A stretch of DNA of 37,200 nt from Planktothrix sp. PCC 11201 (lineage in GTDB: Bacteria > Cyanobacteriota > Cyanobacteriia > Cyanobacteriales > Microcoleaceae). This document shows positions 8,081-13,828 of the stretch, one piece after another. A program made the position numbers and the translations under genes. The notes under the pieces are model-generated. The model was not told the origin of the DNA and did no database searches. It was given only the letters and a program-made list of their open reading frames with translations. Position 1 is the stretch's first letter. Every line of letters begins with the position of its first letter. The stretch spans positions 34,697 through 71,896 of the forward strand of contig NZ_LT797701.1 of assembly GCF_900009135.1 (NCBI RefSeq), written 5' to 3'.

Positions 8081-8140
8081 TTCGAGAGATGAACCCCAGC
8101 CAACAGCTTACTACCCCAGGGTGATCGGCTTGGGTTCTTC
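8081..8140. repeat. RAYT-associated hairpin repeat, copy 1
   Basis: The sequence GAGAGATGAACCCCAGCC, then CAACAGCTTACTACCCCAG, can fold with a downstream GGCTTGGGTT arm into a hairpin. It matches the 3' part of the RAYT transposase gene (10742-10805), including frame-preserved GSKLLAGVHLS on the minus strand. It begins about 45 bp after the E2 stop. It may also act as a terminator of E2. Confidence 0.8.
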
Positions 8141-8214
8141 GCTTTGAGTTTACTTTTATTGTAAAATAGCTGAAGATACGAGAAAAAATTGGGATACAAG
8201 GGAAAAAAAATTTT

Positions 8215-8445
8215 ATGAAAACTGTTGACAAAACTCAATTAAAAGCTAATTTACTAGAATTGTTGCAAATTGTGGAGTCACAAGGAGAAGATATTTTGGT
8301 GACAGAGGGGAGTAAACCAGTGGTGAGAATTTCCCCATATAAAAAAAGTTATTCAACGGCGGAATTATTTAAGAATATGCGAGGAAAAGTTCAGTATTTT
8401 GAAGATTTAACTACCCCAACAACGGAAGAATGGCAGGAAATATAA
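8215..8445 (+). CDS. Phd/YefM-type antitoxin
   Basis: This 76-residue protein has the Phd/YefM antitoxin pattern: an N-terminal DNA-binding half (KTVDKTQLKANLLELLQIVESQGEDILVTEGSKPVVRISPY) and a disordered toxin-binding tail (AELFKNMRGKVQYFEDL). Its last 16 bases overlap the start of the PIN-domain gene, the usual arrangement for such modules. It should repress its own operon and bind the toxin. Because the partner is now frameshifted, it may have only a regulatory role or be decaying. Confidence 0.83.
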   Translation: MKTVDKTQLKANLLELLQIVESQGEDILVTEGSKPVVRISPYKKSYSTAELFKNMRGKVQYFEDLTTPTTEEWQEI

Positions 8446-8842
8446 AAATCGTTCTTGATACTTGCGCTCTAATTTGGTGGAGTTTAGATCCAGACAAACT
8501 TTCTCAAAAGGCAAAGGAAGCTTGTGAACAGATGGAACAGAAAAAAAATGGTTTAGTGCCATCAATAGCAGTCTGGGAAATAGCGATTAAGATTAAAAAC
8601 CGCAAATTAGATTTAGGAGTGGATATTGATGACTATATTGCTACTCTTAAAAGGTCTGAGGTTGTGCGGATTATCCCAATAGATGAGGAAATTTGGTTAG
8701 ACAGTGTTAAGTTAGAATGTTAGAATGGGAACACCGAGATCCGGCAGATAGAGTAGTTGTAGCAATTGCCCAAAGAAACCAAGCCGATATTATTACCGCC
8801 GATCAAAAAATAGCTAGTTTTTATTCTTCAGTAATTTGGTGA
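8430..8842 (+). pseudogene. PIN-domain (VapC-type) toxin, frameshifted
   Basis: The first frame (8430-8723) encodes MAGNIKIVLDTCALIWW (acidic PIN residue in LDT), then AVWEIAIKIKNRKLDL, and stops after SVKLEC. The rest of the family pattern continues in another frame: LEWEHRDPADRVVVAIAQ, then ADIITADQKIASF, ending at TGA 8840-8842. The break is an exact 8-bp tandem duplication of TTAGAATG (8712-8719 and 8720-8727). Deleting one copy restores a continuous PIN protein of about 134 residues with the conserved HRDPADR acidic site. The toxin is therefore probably inactive, unless slippage on the repeat restores the frame. Its end overlaps the convergent gene that follows. Confidence 0.88.
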
Positions 8843-9158
8843 GATGCAGTAGTGAAGTAAGTTGACGTTCTTGAGATATTTCTCGTTTAATATCTTGGAC
8901 AAGATCAACAATTTTCTCCCTTGAATCATAACCTGCTTCGGTCAAAGATTGTTTTAATTCCAGTTGTAATTGTTCTGCTGACATTAAAGGATGTTGTTGA
9001 TATTCTTTGATTTGTTCCCAAAATTCATTAACCTCTGTTTCTGTTTCTTCCCAAAGAATAATAACTCTTACGGAACTGGGTGGAGTCCCTTTAATTGGGT
9101 AGTCTAAAGATAATTGACCTACCTTATCTATCTTTCCAGTAGATTGAATTGCTTTCAT
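8814..9158 (-). CDS. Hypothetical protein, antitoxin-like N-terminus
   Basis: This protein of about 114 residues starts from Met 9158 (MKAIQSTGKIDKVGQLSLDY); a start 21 bases upstream is possible. The N-terminal 45 residues form a short beta-rich segment (TGKIDKVGQLSLDYPIKG, then SSVRVIILWEE) that I associate with small cyanobacterial proteins found near toxin genes. The C-terminal part is Glu/Lys/Gln-rich and helical. Its 3' end overlaps the convergent PIN pseudogene by about 29 bp. The function is unknown; an antitoxin role is a guess from context. Confidence 0.55.
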   Translation of the reverse strand: MKAIQSTGKIDKVGQLSLDYPIKGTPPSSVRVIILWEETETEVNEFWEQIKEYQQHPLMSAEQLQLELKQSLTEAGYDSREKIVDLVQDIKREISQERQLTSLLHLTKLLKNKN

Positions 9159-9249
9159 AGTTATAAAGACTTTTGCCAACGACTTTTACTTACCTAGTCC
9201 ATTCTACCACTACCTCACTCAAACACAATCTCACCAGAAATATTAGGTC

Positions 9250-9342
9250 AATAATTATAACAAAAATCTTGACAAGTAGCCTATCTTTAATTTAGGATGC
9301 TCTCAAATTCAACTTCAACTAAATGTGGAGAAACAAACCATG
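9250..9342 (+). pseudogene. Dead cyanobactin precursor: promoter, ribosome site and ATG only
   Basis: The upstream part matches the E2 and E3 control regions: ACAAAAATCTTGACAA, a -10 TAGGAT (9293-9298), then CTAAATGTGGAGAAACAAACC and ATG at 9340-9342. Directly after the ATG the sequence switches to the RAYT-type hairpin repeat (TTTTGAGAGATGAACCCC). The frame stops after two codons (ATG TTT TGA). No leader, core or follower is left. This is the scar of a fourth precursor copy removed by an insertion or deletion. Confidence 0.85.
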
Positions 9343-9403
9343 TTTTGAGAGATGAACCCCAGCCAACAGCTTACTACCCCAGTGGCATTGGGTTGGGGTC
9401 TTC
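9343..9403. repeat. RAYT-associated hairpin repeat, copy 2
   Basis: The sequence TTTTGAGAGATGAACCCC through ATTGGGTTGGGGTCTTCT is almost identical to 10742-10802 in the RAYT gene, and weaker similarity continues for about 25 bases. Arms ACCCCAGCCAA and TTGGGTTGGGGT form an imperfect stem. It abuts the ATG of the dead precursor copy. Confidence 0.82.
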
Positions 9404-9480
9404 TCTTTGGCTTTATACCTTTGGCAGAATTATATGGGCTATAATCTTAGGGTAAACCCAATTAAATCTTAACAGGAAAA

Positions 9481-9873
9481 ATGACTCAAATCACGATTAA
9501 TTTACCTGAAAGTTTACTGGAATCTGCTCAACGTCTAGGAAATGCTACGGCGCGAGAGCTATCAGAGGTTTTAGTTGATACCCTAGAAATCATTTTACCT
9601 GCTTTTAATAATTTTTCAAAAAGTGGCAATCATGTTGAAGTTTCCAATCTTTTAGATGCCGAAGTTATTGAATTAGCTAATTTAAAAATGGATGCAGTCC
9701 AAAATCAACGTTTGGGAGAACTACAAGCTCAGGGAAAAAATACCGGATTGACTGAAGCTGAAGGCTATGAATTATTGGTTTTAATCTCAATTTATCAAAT
9801 GGGGCAATTAAGAAAATCAACAGCGTTAGCTGAAGCGGTTAAACGAGGATTGAGAGAGCCTTTATTACCATGA
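9481..9873 (+). CDS. Hypothetical protein paired with an HNH gene
   Basis: This 130-residue protein is not recognised at family level. The N-terminus TQITINLPESLLESAQRLG looks like a ribbon-helix-helix-type or antitoxin-like start; the remainder is helical and Glu/Leu/Ala-rich with no enzyme motif. The stop overlaps the HNH gene start by 4 bp (ATGA), so the two form one translational unit. A ribosome site is weak (AACAGGAAAA just before the ATG). The pairing resembles a two-gene accessory module in which the first protein could control the nuclease; this is an inference from arrangement only. Confidence 0.7.
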   Translation: MTQITINLPESLLESAQRLGNATARELSEVLVDTLEIILPAFNNFSKSGNHVEVSNLLDAEVIELANLKMDAVQNQRLGELQAQGKNTGLTEAEGYELLVLISIYQMGQLRKSTALAEAVKRGLREPLLP

Positions 9874-10289
9874 GTTTTCTCTCAGAAAGTTTGCGCGAAA
9901 AGGTTAGAAAACGGGCAGAAAATCGCTGTGAATATTGTCTAAGTCACCAAGATTATATTATGGGTAGATTGCAAATTGATCATATCCAGCCTTTAGCTAA
10001 AGGTGGGGCTAATACAGAAGATAATTTATGTTTAGCTTGTGAATTATGCAATCAATATAAGTGGATACAAACTGAGGCTATTGATTCTGAATCTGAGGAG
10101 TTGGTTTCTTTATTTAATCCTCGCCTTCAAAAATGGCAAGAACATTTTACTTGGAGCCCAGAGGGAACAGAAATTATGGGAATAACGGCTTGTGGTAGAG
10201 CGACAATTATGGCTTTAAGATTAAATAATAATCTGGCTGTTATTGTCCGTAAAAATCGGGTGAAAGCTGGTTGGCATCCACCTGATTAA
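9870..10289 (+). CDS. HNH endonuclease
   Basis: This 139-residue protein has a complete HNH core: CEYCLSHQDY (zinc Cys pair), LQIDHIQPLAKGGANTEDNL (catalytic His in DHI, Asn in the NTEDNL segment), and CLACELCNQYKW (second Cys pair and the final Asn). The C-terminal 60 residues (FNPRLQKWQEHFTW, then GRATIMALRLNN) follow the pattern of small cyanobacterial HNH proteins. Such nucleases cut DNA, but here the target is unknown. It is translationally coupled to the preceding gene and ends about 60 bp before the E3 promoter, so it belongs to the DNA inserted between precursor copies. Confidence 0.87.
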   Translation: MSFLSESLREKVRKRAENRCEYCLSHQDYIMGRLQIDHIQPLAKGGANTEDNLCLACELCNQYKWIQTEAIDSESEELVSLFNPRLQKWQEHFTWSPEGTEIMGITACGRATIMALRLNNNLAVIVRKNRVKAGWHPPD

Positions 10290-10348
10290 TTTCAAACAGA
10301 ATCTCACTGAGAATATTAAATATTCGATTAACATTTATTACAAAAATC

Positions 10349-10378
10349 TTGACAAATTCTAAAGCATGGTACCGTTAA
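10349..10378 (+). promoter_or_regulatory. Promoter of precursor E3
   Basis: ACAAAAATCTTGACAAATTC matches the E2 control region, with a perfect TTGACA at 10349-10354. The -10 element at the expected spacing is weak (around 10372-10378), so this copy may be less active than E2. Confidence 0.6.
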
Positions 10379-10416
10379 CCCAATACTACTCATCAATAAA
10401 TGTGGAGACACAAACC

Positions 10417-10566
10417 ATGACTAAGAAAAACCTCAAACCCCAACAAGCCGCACCCGTACAACGGGAAATAAATACCACTCCCTCTGAGTGTCAAACAGGG
10501 CTGACACCCCAGATGGGCCACTACGGACACCCAACCGCTCCTTTTGCGGGCGACGATGCGGAATAG
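10417..10566 (+). CDS. patE: Cyanobactin precursor peptide E3 (Tyr/His core)
   Basis: This 49-residue peptide has leader MTKKNLKPQQAAPVQRE, identical to E2, and follower FAGDDAE (43-49). The variable part (18-42) ends in QMGHYGHPTAP, closing at Pro42. Tyr36 is a possible site for O-prenylation as in the prenylagaramide pathway. Two His and a Met make the core unusual. One Cys (25) probably lies in the leader side. The ribosome site GGAGA (10404-10408) fixes the start; an upstream in-frame ATG at 10366 lies inside the promoter region and is rejected. The core's N-terminal cut site cannot be read from sequence. It is the precursor nearest the prenyltransferase, although a transposase gene lies between them. 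Confidence 0.92.
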   Translation: MTKKNLKPQQAAPVQREINTTPSECQTGLTPQMGHYGHPTAPFAGDDAE

Positions 10567-10599
10567 TCCCTTTGATTCTAACACTCACCTTAAAAAATG

Positions 10600-11361
10600 T
10601 CAACAGTCTTTTTCCAACTGCCATGGCGCACGGTTCGCCTCGATGAATTGACGCACAATCCTTGTTAATTCGGGGCTTTCGGATACCTGGCAGCGAACGA
10701 GACGAGACTTAGATTTTTTGGGGTGGGTGGTTGGACCCGGTTTTGAGAGATGAACCCCAGCCAACAGCTTACTACCCCAGTGGCATTGGGTTGGGGTCTT
10801 CTTCTCCTTCGGTTTGTACCTTTGACAAAAGCCTTTGTACTTTCTGGCACATTCTTCTAAACTGTTCCCTAGTTGTAGAAAAGCGGGATGCCATTGAGTC
10901 AAGCCATCATCGGTTAAACGCTCATAACTGCCGTAGTTACTGAAATCGTAGAAGAAACCAGAACGCATTTTTGCTGCTTTCGGGTTGCCATGAATGTAGC
11001 GTAAGGTATTTAATGCTCTGTCTCTATCTGAAACTGGAAAGCCATCACAGAAATAACGTTTTTCCCAAAAATGTCCTGTACGTCTGAGCATTCGATTGAA
11101 ACACATCGCCGTGTACCAATTGAGGAAGTGCATGATTTTGGGTAAATCTTCGGGTTGGGCAGGTTCAATCAGGTAATGAACATGATTAGACATAATACAG
11201 AGAGCATAGAGCTTAAACTTGTATTTGTTCAAAGCCTTCTGGATAGCATAAAGAAACACTTCCCGACACTTGCGCTTTTGCAGTTTAAACTCACGGTTAT
11301 TGCAACGGATGGTGATATGGTAAGAATATCCAGACTGTAAATTTCGAGGTTTTCTAGGCAT
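10600..11361 (-). CDS. RAYT / IS200-like Y1 transposase
   Basis: This is a REP-associated tyrosine transposase-like protein of 253 residues from Met 11361 (MPRKPRNLQSGYSYHITIRC). The HUH metal-binding motif is seen in IMSNHVHYLIEP and the catalytic Tyr probably in FLNWYTAMCFNR; HFWEKRYFCDGFPV and TLRYIHGNPKAAKM are typical of the family. Such enzymes nick and join single-stranded DNA next to hairpins. Residues after about KPKEK are encoded by the hairpin repeat and then by flanking DNA, so the C-terminal 70 residues may be read-through. The longer frame (Met 11433) overlaps the prenyltransferase start and is less likely. It begins only 30 bp from the divergent F gene. Confidence 0.85.
   Translation of the reverse strand: MPRKPRNLQSGYSYHITIRCNNREFKLQKRKCREVFLYAIQKALNKYKFKLYALCIMSNHVHYLIEPAQPEDLPKIMHFLNWYTAMCFNRMLRRTGHFWEKRYFCDGFPVSDRDRALNTLRYIHGNPKAAKMRSGFFYDFSNYGSYERLTDDGLTQWHPAFLQLGNSLEECARKYKGFCQRYKPKEKKTPTQCHWGSKLLAGVHLSKPGPTTHPKKSKSRLVRCQVSESPELTRIVRQFIEANRAPWQLEKDC
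10742..10805. repeat. RAYT-associated hairpin repeat, copy 3 (inside the RAYT gene)
   Basis: The sequence TTTTGAGAGATGAACCCC to TTGGGTTGGGGTCTTC lies within the 3' part of the transposase frame, where it encodes CHWGSKLLAGVHLSKPG on the minus strand. It is the probable source of the copies near E2 and at the dead precursor. It probably marks the transposon end that the enzyme recognises. Confidence 0.8.
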
Positions 11362-11391
11362 ACTTTTTAACAATATAAAAACTAGCCATTT

Positions 11392-12318
11392 ATGATAGCT
11401 GATGTAATCCAAAAGGACAGACTTAAAGAACAAAAACTACAGTTTATTCGCAATCATCAACAAGCCTTTGATGTTGAGCCTATTTATCCGCTCCCCTTGT
11501 TTGAAGACTTTGTAATGAGCGTTGATGGTGACTGCACGATTGAGGCTTCTTGCAAGGTCGAATTGGATAAACTAATCGCATCCAGATTTCTATTCTTCTT
11601 TAAGGATAAGGCTCAGGACTGGCCAAGCTACTTGTCTCAGGGGTTGTCCTTCTTTAAGCAGGTTGAAACCCAAGTTGGTGTTCAGCTTGACTACTCATTG
11701 CTACAGGCTTTTCTCGGTACAGACTTTGACTTTAGCCGTGTCAGAACATTCACCACAGGGATTGATCTACGGCGTGAGTCCTTAGCAGAATCTAGCGTTA
11801 AAATTCATTTCAGAATCGAGGATTATATCGAAAAAGTTCAAACTGCAATTATCTTGAGCGGTGGTGAATTTGGCTTCTTAGAGGACTTTCCTAAAAAATT
11901 TCTTGCTCGGTATATTCCCCAAATTGGCTTTGACTTTTACTTTAATGGTCGCTGTGAAATTGAGCTTTATTTTGAAGTAATAGAGTGTAATTTTGACGAT
12001 CCTAACGTTAAACAGTATCTCTGGAGTAAGATGCCTCCTATAGCCTTAGCACCCTTAAAAGATACTGCTGTGTTTCATCTTGGGCTATCTAAAGCTAATA
12101 CTAATCCAGTATTTTACTATCAACTTAAAAAATACAAAGGAAATTTATTAAACTACTTTAGACTTAATGATGATGCTATGCGAGTTGATAGTTTTTATCG
12201 AAACCAAGACACAGACTATGGTGGCTGGGTAGGGGTTGCCCTAGAGGAACTCGAAAAAACGAGAATAGAAAATATTAGACTTTATTATCACAAATATTTT
12301 AAAATGGAGTCAAATTGA
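11392..12318 (+). CDS. patF: Cyanobactin prenyltransferase (PatF/TruF/PagF/KgpF family)
   Basis: Members of this family are ABBA-fold enzymes that attach dimethylallyl (or geranyl) groups to side chains or termini of cyclic cyanobactins. The 308-residue length fits. The recognisable start is KDRLKEQKLQFIRNHQQAFDVEPIYPLPLFE, followed by DGDCTIEASCKVE, FLFFFKDKAQDWPSYLSQGL and, later, TTGIDLRRESLAESSVKIHFRI, all family hallmarks. Whether it modifies Tyr (PagF-like), Trp (KgpF-like) or another residue cannot be read from motifs. E3 offers a Tyr and E2 two Trp. The gap of 30 bp to the RAYT gene leaves little room for a native promoter (a TATAAA lies near 11375). The stop shares one base with the Uma2 start. 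Confidence 0.9.
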   Translation: MIADVIQKDRLKEQKLQFIRNHQQAFDVEPIYPLPLFEDFVMSVDGDCTIEASCKVELDKLIASRFLFFFKDKAQDWPSYLSQGLSFFKQVETQVGVQLDYSLLQAFLGTDFDFSRVRTFTTGIDLRRESLAESSVKIHFRIEDYIEKVQTAIILSGGEFGFLEDFPKKFLARYIPQIGFDFYFNGRCEIELYFEVIECNFDDPNVKQYLWSKMPPIALAPLKDTAVFHLGLSKANTNPVFYYQLKKYKGNLLNYFRLNDDAMRVDSFYRNQDTDYGGWVGVALEELEKTRIENIRLYYHKYFKMESN

Positions 12319-12896
12319 TGTTAATCACGAAACCTCGCTTTCAAACCTTTGCTGAATATCTGCAATATGACGATAATTCAGAAAAACTCTGTGAATTATT
12401 TAATGGAGAATTGGTAGAAATGCCACCAGAATCAGGGTTTAATTTTCAAATTGCTAATCGCCTTTTTTTGGTTTTTGCTTTAATACTAGGAACTGATAGA
12501 GTTAGAGGTCATGGCTTAGAATTAGAAGTCAGAGGTGAACCGAAAAACCGTTACCCTGATTTGACCATTATTCGAGAAGAACATATTCAATTACTCTCCA
12601 AGAGAAATACCATTCTTCTTTCCATGTCACCACCTTTATTGGTCATTGAAGTGGTTAGTCCTGGGGAAATTCAAAGAGAAAGAGATTACATCGCCAAAAA
12701 ATTACAATATCAAGATTGTGGCATTCCCGAATACTGGATAGTTGATCCTCAAACTCAAACCATTTTAGTCTTAGAACTAACTGGAGATACCTATAGGGAA
12801 ATCGGTAATTTTACCAACGATGATTTAGTTGTCTCTCCTGGACTTAAAGAATTAAACTTAAAAGTCTCCGAGGTATTTAATTCAACCAGTTTATAA
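12318..12896 (+). CDS. Uma2-family (DUF820) putative restriction-like endonuclease
   Basis: Uma2 proteins have a PD-(D/E)XK nuclease fold and are very abundant in cyanobacteria; their biological role is unclear. In this 192-residue protein the conserved parts are FAEYLQYDDNSEKLCELFNGELVEMPP, YPDLTIIREEHI (acidic residue), LLVIEVVSPGEIQRERDYIAKKLQYQ (Glu and Lys of the active site) and IPEYWIVDPQTQTILVLEL. The start is ATG 12318, which shares its A with the TGA of the prenyltransferase (TGATG), so it is translated with F. Despite that coupling there is no reason to think it acts in cyanobactin synthesis. Confidence 0.85.
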   Translation: MLITKPRFQTFAEYLQYDDNSEKLCELFNGELVEMPPESGFNFQIANRLFLVFALILGTDRVRGHGLELEVRGEPKNRYPDLTIIREEHIQLLSKRNTILLSMSPPLLVIEVVSPGEIQRERDYIAKKLQYQDCGIPEYWIVDPQTQTILVLELTGDTYREIGNFTNDDLVVSPGLKELNLKVSEVFNSTSL

Positions 12897-12922
12897 ATAT
12901 TAGACTTTGTTATTACAAATCC

Positions 12923-13031
12923 TTTACAAATTAAATATCACTTTTGATGATTAATAACTCAGGAAAACATCAACATGAACAAAATGACTAACATTACCAT
13001 CTGTTTCTACCCCCCTAACCCCCCTTACTAA
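12923..13031 (+). pseudogene. Stranded original 5' end of the patA-like gene
   Basis: A promoter-like pair (TTTACA 12923-12928, GATGAT 12946-12951), AGGA at 12961-12964 and ATG at 12975 lead into 21 bases (12975-12995) identical to the first 21 bases of the patA-like gene at 13829-13849 (MNKMTNI). After that the frame enters the C-rich palindromic repeat and stops at 13029-13031. The TTACAAAT context around the -35 resembles the precursor promoters. This looks like the native patA start cut off from the rest of the gene. Confidence 0.8.
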
Positions 13032-13222
13032 GGGGGGGATAAGAGGAAGCAGGAAGCATCCCTAGCTACTCTTACTAAAGGGGGAATAAGAGGAAGCATC
13101 CCTAGCTACTCTTATTAAAGGGGAGAATAAGAGGAAGCACCCCTAGCTACTCTTAGTCAGGGGAAATTAAAAGCCTTTAGCCCCCCTAAAAGCCTTTAGC
13201 CCCCCTTAGTTGGGGGGTAGCC
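13009..13222. repeat. Palindromic C/G repeat with 40-bp tandem units
   Basis: The region starts with CCCCCCTTACTAAGGGGGGG and continues with tandem units of about 40 bp (13064-13103 and 13104-13144, plus partial units on both sides) containing CTCTTACTAAAGGGGG and AATAAGAGGAAGCA. It ends with a doubled AAAAGCCTTTAGCCCCCC and TTAGTTGGGGGG. No coding sequence is seen from 12897 to 13285 apart from the patA relic. Confidence 0.85.
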
Positions 13223-13519
13223 ACCAGGGAATAAAAAGAACTATGTATTAAAGAACAAAATTATGATTAAATATGACTAAACTATATGACTGAACTTTAT
13301 AACAGAAATTCCGAAAAAGAGAAACGACAATTTTTACGCAATAACATGACGGCGGCCGAACAAAAATTGTGGTTACAACTTAAAGGAAAGCAATTAGAAA
13401 ACTGTAAATTTCGGCGACAATATAGTGTATCTCAATTTATTATTGATTTTTATAGTCCAGAAATTAAACTCGCTATTGAAGTTGATGGCGACAGTCACTT
13501 TCAAGAAGGAGCGCAAGAA

Positions 13520-13610
13520 TAAGCTGTTGAGCATTTAAACTGTATATTTTAGAGGCTGAAACCCCTTACTGGCTTGGATCGTCTCGAAAATTTAGATAAT
13601 TAACAGCTTA
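13520..13610. mobile_element. 91-bp MITE, copy 1
   Basis: Termini TAAGCTGTT and AACAGCTTA form perfect 9-bp inverted ends including the TA target duplication typical of IS630/Tc1-mariner elements. The inner sequence has no coding capacity. It is identical over its full length to 16643-16733 in the opposite orientation. Its insertion point inside the DUF559 frame gives direct evidence of transposition. Confidence 0.92.
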
Positions 13611-13746
13611 CGACCGAGAAAGACAACAGTTTATCGAGTCAGCTAGAATTACTTTTCTGAGGTTTACCAATGATGACGTATATGATAATATTTCAGCAGT
13701 TTGTGAAGTCATCACAGAAAAAATTCAATCCTTAAGAAAGCCTTCA

Positions 13747-13812
13747 GAAGCCCCCCTTAGTCAAGAAAATCTTCCAAAAGCCCCCCTTAGTAAGGGGGGT
13801 TGGGGGGGGGTA
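13747..13812. repeat. CCCCCCTTAGT repeat, two copies, ending in a long G-run
   Basis: The motif GAAGCCCCCCTTAGT occurs at about 13747-13761 and, as AAAGCCCCCCTTAGT, at about 13778-13792. The second copy continues into AAGGGGGGTTGGGGGGGGG. It lies immediately before the patA-like gene, where a ribosome site would be expected. Confidence 0.75.
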
Positions 13813-13828
13813 AAACAAATACAATCAA

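Noticed and set aside
7984-8238. Minus-strand frame over E2 and its 3' flank
   Set aside because: It is a shadow of the precursor and of the RAYT hairpin repeat (GSKLLAGVHLS); no start signal.
12315-12317. TTG start for the Uma2 gene
   Set aside because: ATG at 12318, sharing its A with the prenyltransferase stop (TGATG), is the more natural coupled start.
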